From contig NZ_FQWU01000001.1 in assembly GCF_900129765.1 (NCBI RefSeq), positions 1,860,001 to 1,924,000 of the forward strand: DNA of 64,000 bases, given 5' to 3'. Every line of letters begins with the position of its first letter. Within the stretch, counting starts at the first letter, position 1. This document shows positions 37,007 through 47,012 of the stretch, in pieces. This DNA comes from Massilia sp. CF038 (GTDB taxonomy: Bacteria > Pseudomonadota > Gammaproteobacteria > Burkholderiales > Burkholderiaceae_D). A model generated the notes under the pieces. The model made no database searches. It was not told the origin of the DNA and worked only from the letters and a program-made list of their open reading frames with translations. Both the position numbers and the translations under genes were made by a program.

Positions 37007-37960
37007 ATGACCAACCTGCAACAGGACATTGATGAGCGGAGCAATCTGACTGGCTTGAACAAGCTTGAGCTGCTGCTGTTTCGTTTGGGGGGCGATGGCA
37101 ATGGCGATCACGCGGAAATCTATGGCATCAACGTGTTCAAGATCCGCGAAATTGTCGTGATGCCACCGTTGACCGTCATCGCAGACAGCCATCCGCACAT
37201 GATGGGTGTGGTGAAAATTCGTGACGAGATCATCCCCGTCGTCAACCTGCCCGCCATTGTTGGCTGTGTGCCGCGCGCGCCGCTCAACCTGCTGCTGGTG
37301 ACCGAATTTGCCCGCACCACGCAAGCGTTTGCCGTGGAATCGGTGGAGGAAATCGTGCGTCTCGAATGGACCGACGTGATGCCGGCCGACAGCACCACCG
37401 CCTCGGCGCTGATTACCAGTATCGCCAAGATCGATGCCGGCACCGATGCCGCGCGCCTGGCCCAGGTGCTCGATGTGGAAACCATTCTGCGCCGCTTCAA
37501 AGCGCCGGAGCAAGAGGCTGACGAACAGCAGGCGCTTGGCGGTCCGATCGTGCTGGGGCCGGATCAACTGGTGCTGGCGGCCGACGACTCAAGCGTGGCG
37601 CGGATGCTGATCGAGGGCATGCTCAAGGAATTGAAAATCAATTACGAGATGGTTGCGTCCGGCAAGCAGCTGTGGGACCGCTTGAACCAGATTGAAGCGC
37701 AGGCTGTCGCTGATGGCAGCGCGGCCAAGAAAAAGGTCGCCATGGTCCTGAGCGACCTGGAAATGCCGGAGATGGATGGCTTTACCCTGACGCGCAAGAT
37801 CAAGCAGGACAGCCGCTACTCGAGCATTCCAGTGGTCATTCATTCATCCTTGTCGGGCGGCGCCAATGAGGCGCATGTCAACGGCGTCGGGGCCGACGCC
37901 TACATTGCCAAGTTTGTGCCCAACGAGCTGGCGGACCTGCTCAGGAAGTTCCTGACCTAG
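37007..37960 (+). CDS. cheV: Chemotaxis coupling protein CheV
   Basis: A 317-residue CheW-receiver fusion. The CheW-like domain (about 20-165) includes EIYGINVFKIREIVVMPPLT and IRDEIIPVVNLPAIVG; the receiver (about 185-315) has LSDLEMPEMDGFTL with acceptor Asp, and IHSSLSGGANEAH followed by YIAKFVPNEL. Links chemoreceptors to CheA with an adaptation-like phospho-input. No other che gene is adjacent; one chemoreceptor lies at 57.4-59.0 kb. Confidence 0.95.
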   Translation: MTNLQQDIDERSNLTGLNKLELLLFRLGGDGNGDHAEIYGINVFKIREIVVMPPLTVIADSHPHMMGVVKIRDEIIPVVNLPAIVGCVPRAPLNLLLVTEFARTTQAFAVESVEEIVRLEWTDVMPADSTTASALITSIAKIDAGTDAARLAQVLDVETILRRFKAPEQEADEQQALGGPIVLGPDQLVLAADDSSVARMLIEGMLKELKINYEMVASGKQLWDRLNQIEAQAVADGSAAKKKVAMVLSDLEMPEMDGFTLTRKIKQDSRYSSIPVVIHSSLSGGANEAHVNGVGADAYIAKFVPNELADLLRKFLT

Positions 37961-37966
37961 CCGGCT

Positions 37967-38320
37967 TTACTTCACCGTCAGCGGTACACTGACCGTGGCC
38001 CCCGCGGCATCGTTGACGCTGATTGTCGCCTGGCCGGATGCCACCGCCGTGATCGTGAAGCTGGTGCCGTTGATGGCCACCGTGGCGATGCTGGCGTCGT
38101 TGGTGGTGACGTTGTAGTTCGGTGTGCCGCCGCCCGCCTTGAAGGTGGCGGTCTCTTTGACACTCATGATCAAGCCCGAGGGCGCCGTCGTGTACAGTGC
38201 CGTGCCGGTGGCCAGGCCGGTATCGCCGCCGCCGCAGGCGCTCAGCAGGGAAGTGACGGCCATGCCAAGGCAGAGCAGGGCAGCGCGGGAGAAGGAGGGC
38301 GCCTGACGAAGTGGGTTCAT
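37967..38320 (-). CDS. Small lipoprotein with an Ig-like (BIG2-type) domain
   Basis: A 117-residue protein with a lipoprotein signal (RAALLCLGMAVTSLLSAC, lipobox LSAC) and CGGGDTG following. The mature 85 residues are a single bacterial Ig-like fold with ATFKAGGGTPNYNVTTND and GQATISVNDAAGATVSVPLT. Convergent with cheV, 6 bp apart. Function unknown; surface or periplasmic. Confidence 0.8.
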   Translation of the reverse strand: MNPLRQAPSFSRAALLCLGMAVTSLLSACGGGDTGLATGTALYTTAPSGLIMSVKETATFKAGGGTPNYNVTTNDASIATVAINGTSFTITAVASGQATISVNDAAGATVSVPLTVK

Positions 38321-38451
38321 GCTGACCTTTGCTGTGTGTGAGCTTGCATCGTCGCACAGGCAGCGCGCGCTGACAAAAAAATCTTCGTGTGCTGTGGCAC
38401 TTCCATTATTATTCTTCCCAGAAAGCCGACCTTCTTACCACCCCCGCGCCC

Positions 38452-39183
38452 ATGACCGTTCCAGCCTTAAGCTTCGACAACATCACTAAACGCTACGGCA
38501 AAAAAGAAGTGCTGAAAGGGGTTTCGCTCGAGGTGCGCCAGGGCGAAATACTGGCCCTGGTCGGCATGAATGGCGCCGGCAAGACCACCTTGCTCAAGTG
38601 CCTGCTTGATTTTCATTTGCCTGACAGCGGCACCATCGCCATTGCCGGTGCCAGTCATCGGCTGACCAGCGCGCGCCAGCCACTGGCATATCTGCCCGAA
38701 CGCTTCATGCCGCCGTATTTCATGAGCGGCCAGGACTTCCTGAAATACATGCTCAGTCTGCAGGACCTGCAGTATGACCGCGCCGCGGCCGTGGCCATGC
38801 TGAGCGACCTCGATCTGGAAGAAGCGGCTCTCGATAAAGTGGTGCGCTCTTACTCCAAGGGCATGAGCCAGAAGCTGGGACTGGCGGCCTGCCTGCTGGC
38901 GCGCAAGGCGCTGTATGTACTCGATGAGCCCATGAGCGGCCTCGATCCCAAGGCACGTGCCTTGCTCAAGGTCCAGCTCAAGGCCTTGCGCGAGCGCGGC
39001 AGCACCCTGTTTTTCAGCTCGCACGCCCTGGCCGATGTGGACGAAATATGCGACCGCATGGCGATTCTGCACGGCGGCCAATTGCGCTTTATCGGCTCGC
39101 CAGCCGAATGCCGCAGCCACTATGCCAGCACGACGCTGGAACAAGCCTACATGGCCTGTATTGGCGAGGTCGAGCCCGCTTGA
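38452..39183 (+). CDS. ABC transporter ATP-binding protein
   Basis: A 243-residue ATPase: Walker A GMNGAGKTT, Q loop region LPERF, signature SYSKGMSQKLG, Walker B LYVLDEPMSGLD, switch His in SSHALADVDEI. NosF/CcmA-like ABC-2 subfamily. An ATG at 38452 fits the family N-terminus; the frame extends 21 codons further upstream. The likely partner permease is not adjacent but at 51.7 kb, on the far side of the pilus genes. First gene of this strand cluster. Confidence 0.88.
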   Translation: MTVPALSFDNITKRYGKKEVLKGVSLEVRQGEILALVGMNGAGKTTLLKCLLDFHLPDSGTIAIAGASHRLTSARQPLAYLPERFMPPYFMSGQDFLKYMLSLQDLQYDRAAAVAMLSDLDLEEAALDKVVRSYSKGMSQKLGLAACLLARKALYVLDEPMSGLDPKARALLKVQLKALRERGSTLFFSSHALADVDEICDRMAILHGGQLRFIGSPAECRSHYASTTLEQAYMACIGEVEPA

Positions 39184-39253
39184 ACACAAAGGGCTACTTC
39201 ACCTGCGGCAATGTGTGCTTTAATTGCGACAGACCTCCTACCCTGCGGCCACC

Positions 39254-40624
39254 ATGTATCTTGCTCATTACGGTCTGAACTTGCCCCCGTTCGGGATCAC
39301 CCCGAATCCGGATTTTTTCTATTCCGGAAACCAGCGCGGTGAAATTCTCGATGCGCTGCTGTACGCAGTGACGCATGGCGAGGGCATCGTCAAAGTCACC
39401 GGCGAGGTGGGCAGCGGCAAGACCATGTTGTGCCGCATGCTGGAACGGGCATTGCCGGACAATGTGGTGCCCATTTATCTCGTCAATCCGACGCTCTCGC
39501 GCGAAGAAGTCGGTTATGCCATTGCCGGCGAACTGGGCCTGGACGCGGCCGGACGGCGCGCCGATGAAGTCATCCGTCTGCTCCAGAACGACCTGATCGC
39601 CAAGCACGTGGAAGGCAAGCAGGTGGTGCTGCTGGTTGAAGAGGCGCAAGCCATGCCGCTCGAGACGCTGGAAGAAATCCGCCTGTTCTCGAATCTGGAA
39701 ACCTCGCATCACAAGCTGCTGCAAATTGTGCTGTTTGGCCAGCCCGAACTCGACGAAAGCCTGAACCTGCCGCGCATGCGGCAGCTGAAAGAACGGATCA
39801 CGCACAGCTTCAAAGTGCCGCCGCTGGCCCCGACCTTGCTACCCGAATTTTTAATGTTTCGCATGCGCGCTGCCGGCTACCGCGGCCCGAACGTGTTCAC
39901 GCAGGGGGCGATGGCCCTGATTGCCTCGGTCTCGGAAGGCATCGTGCGCAGGGTCAGCATTTTGGCCGACAAGGCCTTGCTGGCCGCGTTTGCCGAAAAC
40001 ACGCACTCGATCACGGCAAAGCATGTCAAGGCCGCCATTCTGGATAGTCAGTTCACTTACTCGGCAGGAAAGCGGCGCAAACGCAAGCTCATTGCTGGTG
40101 TGGCCATCGGCGCTGCGGCCTTGCTGGGTGCCGTGCTGTGGACGCTGCTGCCGCGTACCAACGCAGCGCGCGCGCCAGTAAGCTCCGTTGCTGCACCCGT
40201 GCCACTGCCCCCTGCAGCCGCGCCGGCGATCGCGGTGCAGGCACCTGTCGCCGCCGTTCCAGCCGCCGCTGCCGATCTGCCCGAGCGCCAGTTGCAGCAG
40301 TCGCGCGCCTGGCTGCAGCAACAGGCGCCGACCCGTTTCACCTTGCAGATTGCGCTGGCCGATACGGACCCGCGCAAGCTCGATCGCCAGTTGCGCAAAC
40401 TGCATGAAGAAGTGGGCTTGTCGAACTTGCACGTTTATCCGACGAAGGTCGCTGGCGAGGCGCGTTTTGGCATCGTCTATGCATCGTTCGCTGCACGCGC
40501 CGAAGCACTGGCCATGAAGCAGCAGCTGGCGCAGGAGTGGGGCTATCAACCGCAGTTACGCACCATCGCTGGCCTGCGCGAAGAGATTCGGCGCACGGAT
40601 AGCGACACAATGTGGCCGAAATAG
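39254..40624 (+). CDS. mshM: MshM/ExeA-like AAA ATPase of pilus assembly
   Basis: A 456-residue membrane-linked ATPase. The N-terminal MYLAHYGLNLPPFGITPNPD is typical of ExeA/MshM. Walker A GEVGSGKT is at residues 50-57, Walker B VVLLVEEAQAM near 120. A membrane helix at about 280-300 is followed by an Ala/Pro-rich periplasmic stretch and a C-terminal SPOR-like region (FTLQIALADTDPRKLDRQLR). Such proteins assemble the secretin, consistent with mshL being next. ATG 39254 has only a weak ribosome-binding site. Confidence 0.88.
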   Translation: MYLAHYGLNLPPFGITPNPDFFYSGNQRGEILDALLYAVTHGEGIVKVTGEVGSGKTMLCRMLERALPDNVVPIYLVNPTLSREEVGYAIAGELGLDAAGRRADEVIRLLQNDLIAKHVEGKQVVLLVEEAQAMPLETLEEIRLFSNLETSHHKLLQIVLFGQPELDESLNLPRMRQLKERITHSFKVPPLAPTLLPEFLMFRMRAAGYRGPNVFTQGAMALIASVSEGIVRRVSILADKALLAAFAENTHSITAKHVKAAILDSQFTYSAGKRRKRKLIAGVAIGAAALLGAVLWTLLPRTNAARAPVSSVAAPVPLPPAAAPAIAVQAPVAAVPAAAADLPERQLQQSRAWLQQQAPTRFTLQIALADTDPRKLDRQLRKLHEEVGLSNLHVYPTKVAGEARFGIVYASFAARAEALAMKQQLAQEWGYQPQLRTIAGLREEIRRTDSDTMWPK

Positions 40625-40742
40625 AAATGCTTTCGTGGAAACCGCCACGGTATCGGTGCGTTACATTAGTTAAATTGAATAAATTGACTTAGAATTGATC
40701 TAGAACAACGTTCGATAACCGTTTGATTTATATCGGGTCTAG

Positions 40743-42488
40743 ATGCTAAAAGTCGCTACCCCAATTCTCACCTGCGTGCTGCTCACGGCTTGCGGTGCCA
40801 GGCCTCTTGCGCCGTCGACCAGCCACATTCGCGACACTGCGCCCACCGAGGGTGCGATTCCTGCGCCGCTTGGCAATAGTGCGATGCTGTTGCCGCCCAA
40901 ACCAAGCGTCAAAGCCGAAACCTACAGTGTGGCGGTGCACAATGTGTCGGTACAGTCGCTGCTGTTTGCTCTGGCGCGCGACGCCAAGCTGAATGTGGAC
41001 GTTCATCCGGGCATCAGCGGGCAGGTGACCCTGAACGCGCTGGACCAGACCATGCCGCAACTGCTTGCGCGCATCAGCAAGCAGGTCGACATGCGCTACG
41101 AAATCGACGGACCGAATCTGATCGTGCGGCCGGACACGCCGTACCTGCGCAACTACCGTATTGACTACGTCAACATGGCGCGCGATTCAAGCAGTACCAG
41201 CAGCATTGCGACCCAGATTTCCACCACTGGCGCGAGCGAGAGCGGTGGGGGCGGCGGTGGCAGCAACAATTCGACCACCTCCGTATCGAACACCTCCAAC
41301 AACCGGTTCTGGGAAACGCTGGTGCAAAACATCCGCGATACCTTGCACGAAACCGACAAGATACTGGCCGATACCAGCGAGCAGCCCATGCCTGCCGCGC
41401 CTGCACCGGCGGGCAATGGCAAGGGCGGGAATGAAGCGGCCGCGCCAGCGCGTGCACCGACCTTCCGCGAAGCAGCGTCCGTCATCGCCAATCCCGAGAC
41501 GGGCTTGATCGCGGTGCGCGCCACCAGCCGCCAGCACGAAAAGATCCAGGAGTTCATCGACATGGTCATGTCGAGCGCGCGCCGCCAGGTCATGATCGAA
41601 GCGACCGTGATTGAAGTGCAGCTGAGCGACAACTACCAGCAAGGCATCAACTGGTCGAGCATCCGCACCAAGGGCGAAGGCTTGAACGTGATCCAGGGCC
41701 AGGTGGGGACCAATCCCTTGCCCTCGAACGTCTCGCAGGGCGTAACTCCCGGCGTGTTTGTGATGAATTACCTCAAGCCGCTCACTTCCATTGGCAACCT
41801 GACGGCGACCGTGCAGCTGCTCGAATCGTTTGGCAAGGTCAAGGTACTGTCGAGCCCGAAGGTCAGCGTGCTGAATAATCAAACCGCATTGCTCAAAGTC
41901 GTCGACAACAAGGTGTACTTCACCATTACCGCCACCACCACCGATGCCACGGTGGGCGTGCCCGCCAAGTCGACCTACACCTCGGAACTGCATACCGTGC
42001 CGGTCGGCTTTGTGATGAGCGTGACGCCCCAGGTGGCCGAGTCCGACGAAGTGACGCTCAATGTGCGGCCCACCATTTCGCGCATTGTCGGCTACGTGCA
42101 GGACCCGAGCCCCGCTCTGGCCCAGGCCAATGTGGTGAGCAATGTACCGGTGATTCAAACGCGTGAAATGGAATCGATTCTGCGCGTCGCCAGTGGCAAC
42201 GTGGCTGTGATGGGTGGCCTGATGCAGGATTCGGTCGACAACCTGAAAGATGGCGTGCCGCTGCTCAGCCGCATTCCAGGCATTGGCGACGCGTTTGCAT
42301 ACCGCAACGAGAAAACCAGCAAGTCGGAGCTGGTGATCTTCATTCGTCCCGTGGTTATCAAGGAGGCCAGCATGAATGGCGACTTCCGCGATTTCCGCAG
42401 CTACCTGCCCGACAATACGCCGCCAGGCCGGCCGCCTTACGGTGAACCGCGCAAACCTGCGCCCGCTTCCGGAAAGCCCTCAAAATGA
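40743..42488 (+). CDS. mshL: MSHA-type pilus secretin MshL
   Basis: A 581-residue outer-membrane secretin lipoprotein. Lipobox LLTAC (Cys17). A SPOR/secretin-N part (KLNVDVHPGISGQVTLNALD) is followed by a Ser/Gly/Asn-rich low-complexity stretch (about 150-190) and a secretin domain with VLSSPKVSVLNNQTALLKVV, VTLNVRPTISRIVG and MGGLMQDSVDNLKDGVPLLS. It forms the exit channel for the pilus. An A+T-rich 118-bp region upstream likely holds its promoter. It overlaps the next gene by 4 bp. Confidence 0.93.
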   Translation: MLKVATPILTCVLLTACGARPLAPSTSHIRDTAPTEGAIPAPLGNSAMLLPPKPSVKAETYSVAVHNVSVQSLLFALARDAKLNVDVHPGISGQVTLNALDQTMPQLLARISKQVDMRYEIDGPNLIVRPDTPYLRNYRIDYVNMARDSSSTSSIATQISTTGASESGGGGGGSNNSTTSVSNTSNNRFWETLVQNIRDTLHETDKILADTSEQPMPAAPAPAGNGKGGNEAAAPARAPTFREAASVIANPETGLIAVRATSRQHEKIQEFIDMVMSSARRQVMIEATVIEVQLSDNYQQGINWSSIRTKGEGLNVIQGQVGTNPLPSNVSQGVTPGVFVMNYLKPLTSIGNLTATVQLLESFGKVKVLSSPKVSVLNNQTALLKVVDNKVYFTITATTTDATVGVPAKSTYTSELHTVPVGFVMSVTPQVAESDEVTLNVRPTISRIVGYVQDPSPALAQANVVSNVPVIQTREMESILRVASGNVAVMGGLMQDSVDNLKDGVPLLSRIPGIGDAFAYRNEKTSKSELVIFIRPVVIKEASMNGDFRDFRSYLPDNTPPGRPPYGEPRKPAPASGKPSK

Positions 42489-44053
42489 GTCTGCTCATGC
42501 AAGCGCTGCGCAAGGCGGAATCGGCCAAGAAGGACCACGCCGCCGTCGCTGCTGCCGTGGCCGAGTCCACCCCACCCGAGGTGGCTGCCGACGCTGCTGC
42601 GCCAGCGCCCTCGGCCGAGCTGACGCTCGAAGTGCAGGAGCCCACCCGCGAACAGATTGACACGGCCAAGGAAGTGGCGGCGCAGGCCCAGGCTGCACCG
42701 GCGGACGTGACGGCACCAGCGCCGCTGTCGGCGCCGGCGGCCGAGAGCGTCGACTATTTTTCTTCGGAAGTACCACCGCCACGCACGCCCTATGTGCCAC
42801 CGGAGAGCGCAGCGCCAGCGCCCAGCCAGGGCTTCGATCCCGACCGCGGCTTTGTTGCGCCGGCGCCGGTGCCGCCAGTGGCCCCGGCCGTGGCGCGGGC
42901 GCCCGCCGCAGCGCCTGCGCAAGCGACGATGGAGCGCAAAGATGCCCAGGCGGACGCCGAGCGCAGCGCACTGGAGGCGCGCACTGCCGCCGCTGCAGTG
43001 TTTGCCGCCAAGCAGCAGGGCGGACGCCATCAGCGCTCGCTGATCCTGGCCGCCTGCGGACTGTTGCTGCTGTCCGCGACCGGCGCGTATCTGTATTACC
43101 AGTACATGCGCATTGCGCCGCAGCCCTTGGCACTGCCGCCAGCACCGCCGCCGGTGGTCGTTGCTGTGCAACCGGAGCCGGCCGCCGCCCAGCCAGCACT
43201 TCCCGCCGCGCCATCCGAGCCGGCCGCCACGCCTGTGGAAATGGCCGACGGTGGCGTTAAAACGCCGCCCGTCGTCGCTGCCACGCCAGTGACAGCGGCG
43301 CCGCCCGTGCCAAAACCTGCCACCGCTGCGCCAGCCGCGCCCGCCAGCGTGCAGGAAGTCGCGCCCAGAACCGTCGCACGCGCACCTGCACGCAGCAATC
43401 CTCCCGCAGCGGGCAGGGCAGCAGTGAGCACGCCCGGTATCGAATTGCGCCGCACCGACAGCGCGCGCCAGGTCAACCCGGTGTTGACCAGTGCCTATCA
43501 GGCCTTCATGGCGGGTGACGCGGACAGCGCCCGCAGCCAGTACCAGCGCGTGCTTCAGCAGGAACCGGACAACCGTGATGCGCTGCTCGGCATGGCGGCC
43601 ATTGCCGTGAACCGTGGCCAGAGCGCTGAAGCCGGGTCGTTCTACGCGCGTCTGGTGGAACTCGATCCAACCGATGCCGAGGCGGCAAGCGGCCTGGCCA
43701 GTGTCCAGCGCAGCGAGCCCGACCAGGCCGAGAGCAATTTGAAGAAGGTATTGGCGGCCAGCCCGCACAGTGGCCCGGCGTATTTCGCACTTGGCAATGT
43801 GTACGCCCAGCAGCAGCGCTGGCCGGAAGCCCAGCAAGCCTACTTCCAGGCGGTCGGCGCCGCACCGGGAAATGCCGATTACGTCTTCAATCTGGCCGTC
43901 AGCCTGGACCGGCTTGGACAAAAGAAGCTGGCGCTCGAACACTACAAGCAGACGCTGCAACTGGCCCAGCCCGGCAGCAATGTCAGCCGGGACACGGTAC
44001 AGAACCGCATCGCGCAATTGCAGAAGGACCTGGCTGCGCCTGCGGCGCGCTGA
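42485..44053 (+). CDS. mshN: MshN-like TPR protein
   Basis: A 522-residue inner-membrane protein. MSLLMQALRKAESAKKDHAA is the MshN N-terminus; an Ala/Pro-rich cytoplasmic stretch leads to a membrane helix at about 184-205, another Ala/Pro-rich linker, and C-terminal tetratricopeptide repeats (from about residue 335, for example ALLGMAAIAVNRGQSAEAGS and YVFNLAVSLDRLGQKKLALE). Pilus assembly partner. ATGA overlap with mshL. The long Ala/Pro stretches open artefact frames on the other strand. Confidence 0.85.
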   Translation: MSLLMQALRKAESAKKDHAAVAAAVAESTPPEVAADAAAPAPSAELTLEVQEPTREQIDTAKEVAAQAQAAPADVTAPAPLSAPAAESVDYFSSEVPPPRTPYVPPESAAPAPSQGFDPDRGFVAPAPVPPVAPAVARAPAAAPAQATMERKDAQADAERSALEARTAAAAVFAAKQQGGRHQRSLILAACGLLLLSATGAYLYYQYMRIAPQPLALPPAPPPVVVAVQPEPAAAQPALPAAPSEPAATPVEMADGGVKTPPVVAATPVTAAPPVPKPATAAPAAPASVQEVAPRTVARAPARSNPPAAGRAAVSTPGIELRRTDSARQVNPVLTSAYQAFMAGDADSARSQYQRVLQQEPDNRDALLGMAAIAVNRGQSAEAGSFYARLVELDPTDAEAASGLASVQRSEPDQAESNLKKVLAASPHSGPAYFALGNVYAQQQRWPEAQQAYFQAVGAAPGNADYVFNLAVSLDRLGQKKLALEHYKQTLQLAQPGSNVSRDTVQNRIAQLQKDLAAPAAR

Positions 44054-44094
44054 GTCCGCGCGCGCCATCACCGACACGAAACGATAACGGACTC

Positions 44095-45798
44095 ATGGCT
44101 GAAAAACCGAAACTCCCCCTGGGAACCTTGCTGATCCAGAAGCGCGTGATCAGCGAGGACCAGTTGCGCATTGCCCTGATCGAGCAGAAACACAGTGGAT
44201 TACCGCTCGGTAAGATGCTGATCAGCCTGGGCTTCGTGACCGAAGCCACGGTGCGCGAGGCATTGAGCGAAAACCTCAATCAGCAGTCGACCGACATGGC
44301 CAATATGTCGGCCGATGCCAGCGCCATCAAGCTCATCCCGAAGGATGTAGCCAAGCGCTACGTCGTGTTCCCGATGACGTACGACAAGGCGGCCAAGACC
44401 CTGATGCTGGCCATGGCCGACCCGGCCAACATTGTTGCGCTGGACCAGATCAGCGCCATGCTGGGCCAGGACATCACGCTCATGCCGATGCTGGCGGGCG
44501 AGTCGGAAATCACACGCGCGACCGACCAGTATTACGGCTTTGAACTGTCGATTGACGGCATTTTGAACGAGATTGAAACGGGCCAGGTCAATTACCAGAG
44601 CATGCAGTCGGTGTCGGACGAATACAGCCAGCCGATTGTGCGTCTGATGGATGCCTTGCTGGTGGACGCGGTGCAGCACAATGCGTCCGACATTCACTTT
44701 GAACCGGAAGAATTCTTCCTGCGCATTCGGTACCGGATTGACGGCATCCTGCGCCAGATTCGCAGCCTGCACAAGACCTACTGGCCGGCCATGGCAGTGC
44801 GCTTGAAGGTGATGAGCAATATGAACATTGCCGAAACGCGGGCGCCGCAGGATGGCCGTATTTCGATCGGCTTTTCCGGGCGCCAGATCGATTTTCGCGC
44901 GGCGGCCCAGCCCACCACCCACGGCGAAAACTTTGTGCTGCGGATTCTGGACCGGCAAAAAGGCATTGTGCCGCTTGACGGCCTGGGCTTGCAGGACGAC
45001 GAGCTGACCTTGCTCAAGCTGATGATTGCCCGTCCCGAAGGCATCATTCTGGTGACCGGGCCGACCGGTTCCGGCAAGACCACGACCCTGTATTCGATCC
45101 TCAATCACATCAATACTGACAGCGTCAACATCATGACGCTGGAAGACCCGGTCGAGTATCCGATGAGCATGATCCGCCAGACCTCGGTCAATGAATCGGC
45201 CAAGATGGGCTTTGCCAACGGCATTCGCTCGATGATGCGCCAGGATCCGGACATCATTTTGATTGGCGAGATCCGCGACAAGGAAACCGCCGAGATGGCG
45301 TTCTCCGCCGCCATGACAGGTCACCAGGTGTATTCCACGCTGCACACCAATTCGGCGGTGGGCGCCATTCCCCGCCTGCTCGACATTGGCATCCTGCCTG
45401 ACATCATGTCGGGCAACATCATCGGCATCATTGCGCAGCGCCTGATCCGGCGCTTGTGCGGCGCCTGCAAGGAGCCGTTCGTGGCCGACGAGGTCGAGCG
45501 GCGCCTGCTGGGGCTGACGGAGATCCATCCGCCCGTCACCATTCATCGTGGCGTGGGTTGCGACAAGTGCGCGCACCAGGGTTACAAGGGACGGATCTCG
45601 ATTGTCGAAATGCTCAAGATGAACGCCGAGCTGGACGACCTGATCGCGCGCCGCGCCACCACCAGCGAACTGAAACGCAAAGCCATGTCCATGGGTTTCC
45701 GGCCGCTGGTAGAAGACGCCGTGCGGCGCGTGCTCGATGGCTCCACCTCGCTCGATGAAATTTCGCGCGTGGTCGACCTGACCGACAGGTTGATGTAA
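44095..45798 (+). CDS. mshE: GspE/PilB-type pilus extension ATPase MshE
   Basis: A 567-residue type IV pilus motor ATPase. The N-terminal MshEN (c-di-GMP-binding) domain covers about 1-150; the ATPase core has TGPTGSGKTTTLYSILNHIN (Walker A), Asp box, Walker B MTLEDPVEYP, and IRSMMRQDPDIILIGEIRDK. A CxxC zinc motif pair is in CGACKEPF and CDKCAHQG. In both half-motifs of the N-domain the position usually Arg or Lys before Leu-Gly is Pro (Pro8, Pro37), so ligand binding may differ. It overlaps mshG by 1 bp. Confidence 0.93.
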   Translation: MAEKPKLPLGTLLIQKRVISEDQLRIALIEQKHSGLPLGKMLISLGFVTEATVREALSENLNQQSTDMANMSADASAIKLIPKDVAKRYVVFPMTYDKAAKTLMLAMADPANIVALDQISAMLGQDITLMPMLAGESEITRATDQYYGFELSIDGILNEIETGQVNYQSMQSVSDEYSQPIVRLMDALLVDAVQHNASDIHFEPEEFFLRIRYRIDGILRQIRSLHKTYWPAMAVRLKVMSNMNIAETRAPQDGRISIGFSGRQIDFRAAAQPTTHGENFVLRILDRQKGIVPLDGLGLQDDELTLLKLMIARPEGIILVTGPTGSGKTTTLYSILNHINTDSVNIMTLEDPVEYPMSMIRQTSVNESAKMGFANGIRSMMRQDPDIILIGEIRDKETAEMAFSAAMTGHQVYSTLHTNSAVGAIPRLLDIGILPDIMSGNIIGIIAQRLIRRLCGACKEPFVADEVERRLLGLTEIHPPVTIHRGVGCDKCAHQGYKGRISIVEMLKMNAELDDLIARRATTSELKRKAMSMGFRPLVEDAVRRVLDGSTSLDEISRVVDLTDRLM

Positions 45799-47003
45799 TG
45801 GCACTGTATTCGTACACGTCGATGAATCCAGCTGGCAAGCTGGTGCGCGGCGTGATCGATGCAGCGAACCAGCCCGATCTGGAGTTGCGGCTGCGCCGCA
45901 TGGAACTCGATCTGATCGACAGCAAGCCGACCGGTCAGCGCAGCTTCAGCTTTGGACGCGGGGCTATCACCCGCAAGGATTTGATCAATTTCTGCTTCCA
46001 CATGGAGCAGCTGACCGCCGCTGGCGTGTCAGTGCTGGACGCCCTGACCGATTTGCGCGACACGCTTGAGCAGCCGCGCCTGCGCGGCATTGTGGCCGAC
46101 ATGATTGAAGACATCGAGGGCGGTTCGCAGTTGTCCGAAGCGATGCAGCGCCATCCGCAGGTGTTCGACCAGGCCTTCAGCAGTTTGATTACCGCCGGCG
46201 AGCAAAGCGGCCACCTGGCCGACGTTTTCAAGAGTCTGAGCGACAGCCTCAAGTGGCAGGATGAACTGGCGTCCCACACCAAGAAGATCGTGATGTATCC
46301 GGCCTTTGTGGGCACCATTGTGATGGGCGTGACCATTTTTCTGATGATCTACCTGGTGCCGCAACTGACCGGCTTCATCAAGAACATGGGGCAGGAACTG
46401 CCGTTTCATACGCGCGCGCTGATCTTTGTATCGGACATTTTTATCAATTATTGGTATGTGGTGCTGGCCGTGCCGGTGCTGCTGTTCGTGGCGCTCAAGC
46501 TGACTCTGAAGAACAGTGCGGCCGCGCGTTTCAAGGCGGACGTCCTCAAGCTGCGCATTCCGGTGGTGGGGGAAATCATTCACAAGATTATCCTGGCCCG
46601 TTTCGTGACATTCTTTGCCCTGATGTATGGTTCCGGGATCACCATTCTGGACTGTATCCGCCTGTCGGAAGGTATCGTCAATAACCAGCAAGTGGCGCTG
46701 GGCTTGCGCCAGGTGCGCCAGTTGATTTCCGAAGGACAGGGCGTGACCGCGGCCTTCCAGCTGACCGGCATGTTTCCGCCACTGGTGATCCGCATGCTCA
46801 AGGTGGGCGAATCGACAGGCGCTTTGGACAATGCCTTGCTCAATGTCGCTTACTTCTACAATCGGGACATCAAGGAAAAAATCGAACGCTTGCAGTCGCT
46901 GATCGAACCGGTCATGACGGTGGTCCTTGGCGCGCTGCTGGGCTGGATCATGTTGTCGGTGTTCGGACCGATCTACGACACGATCAGCAAGATCAAGATC
47001 TGA
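45798..47003 (+). CDS. mshG: MshG/GspF-type inner-membrane platform protein
   Basis: A 401-residue platform protein with two repeated T2SSF domains (first in FCFHMEQLTAAGVSVLDALT, second in RFVTFFALMYGSGITILDCI) and three membrane segments (about 170-190, 215-240, 370-395). It couples the ATPase to pilin insertion. ATG overlaps the stop of mshE (TAATG). Confidence 0.95.
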   Translation: MALYSYTSMNPAGKLVRGVIDAANQPDLELRLRRMELDLIDSKPTGQRSFSFGRGAITRKDLINFCFHMEQLTAAGVSVLDALTDLRDTLEQPRLRGIVADMIEDIEGGSQLSEAMQRHPQVFDQAFSSLITAGEQSGHLADVFKSLSDSLKWQDELASHTKKIVMYPAFVGTIVMGVTIFLMIYLVPQLTGFIKNMGQELPFHTRALIFVSDIFINYWYVVLAVPVLLFVALKLTLKNSAAARFKADVLKLRIPVVGEIIHKIILARFVTFFALMYGSGITILDCIRLSEGIVNNQQVALGLRQVRQLISEGQGVTAAFQLTGMFPPLVIRMLKVGESTGALDNALLNVAYFYNRDIKEKIERLQSLIEPVMTVVLGALLGWIMLSVFGPIYDTISKIKI

Positions 47004-47012
47004 AGGGGACCC

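Noticed and set aside
42437-44077. 546-codon minus-strand frame
   Set aside because: Caused by the Ala/Pro-rich segments of mshN on the other strand.
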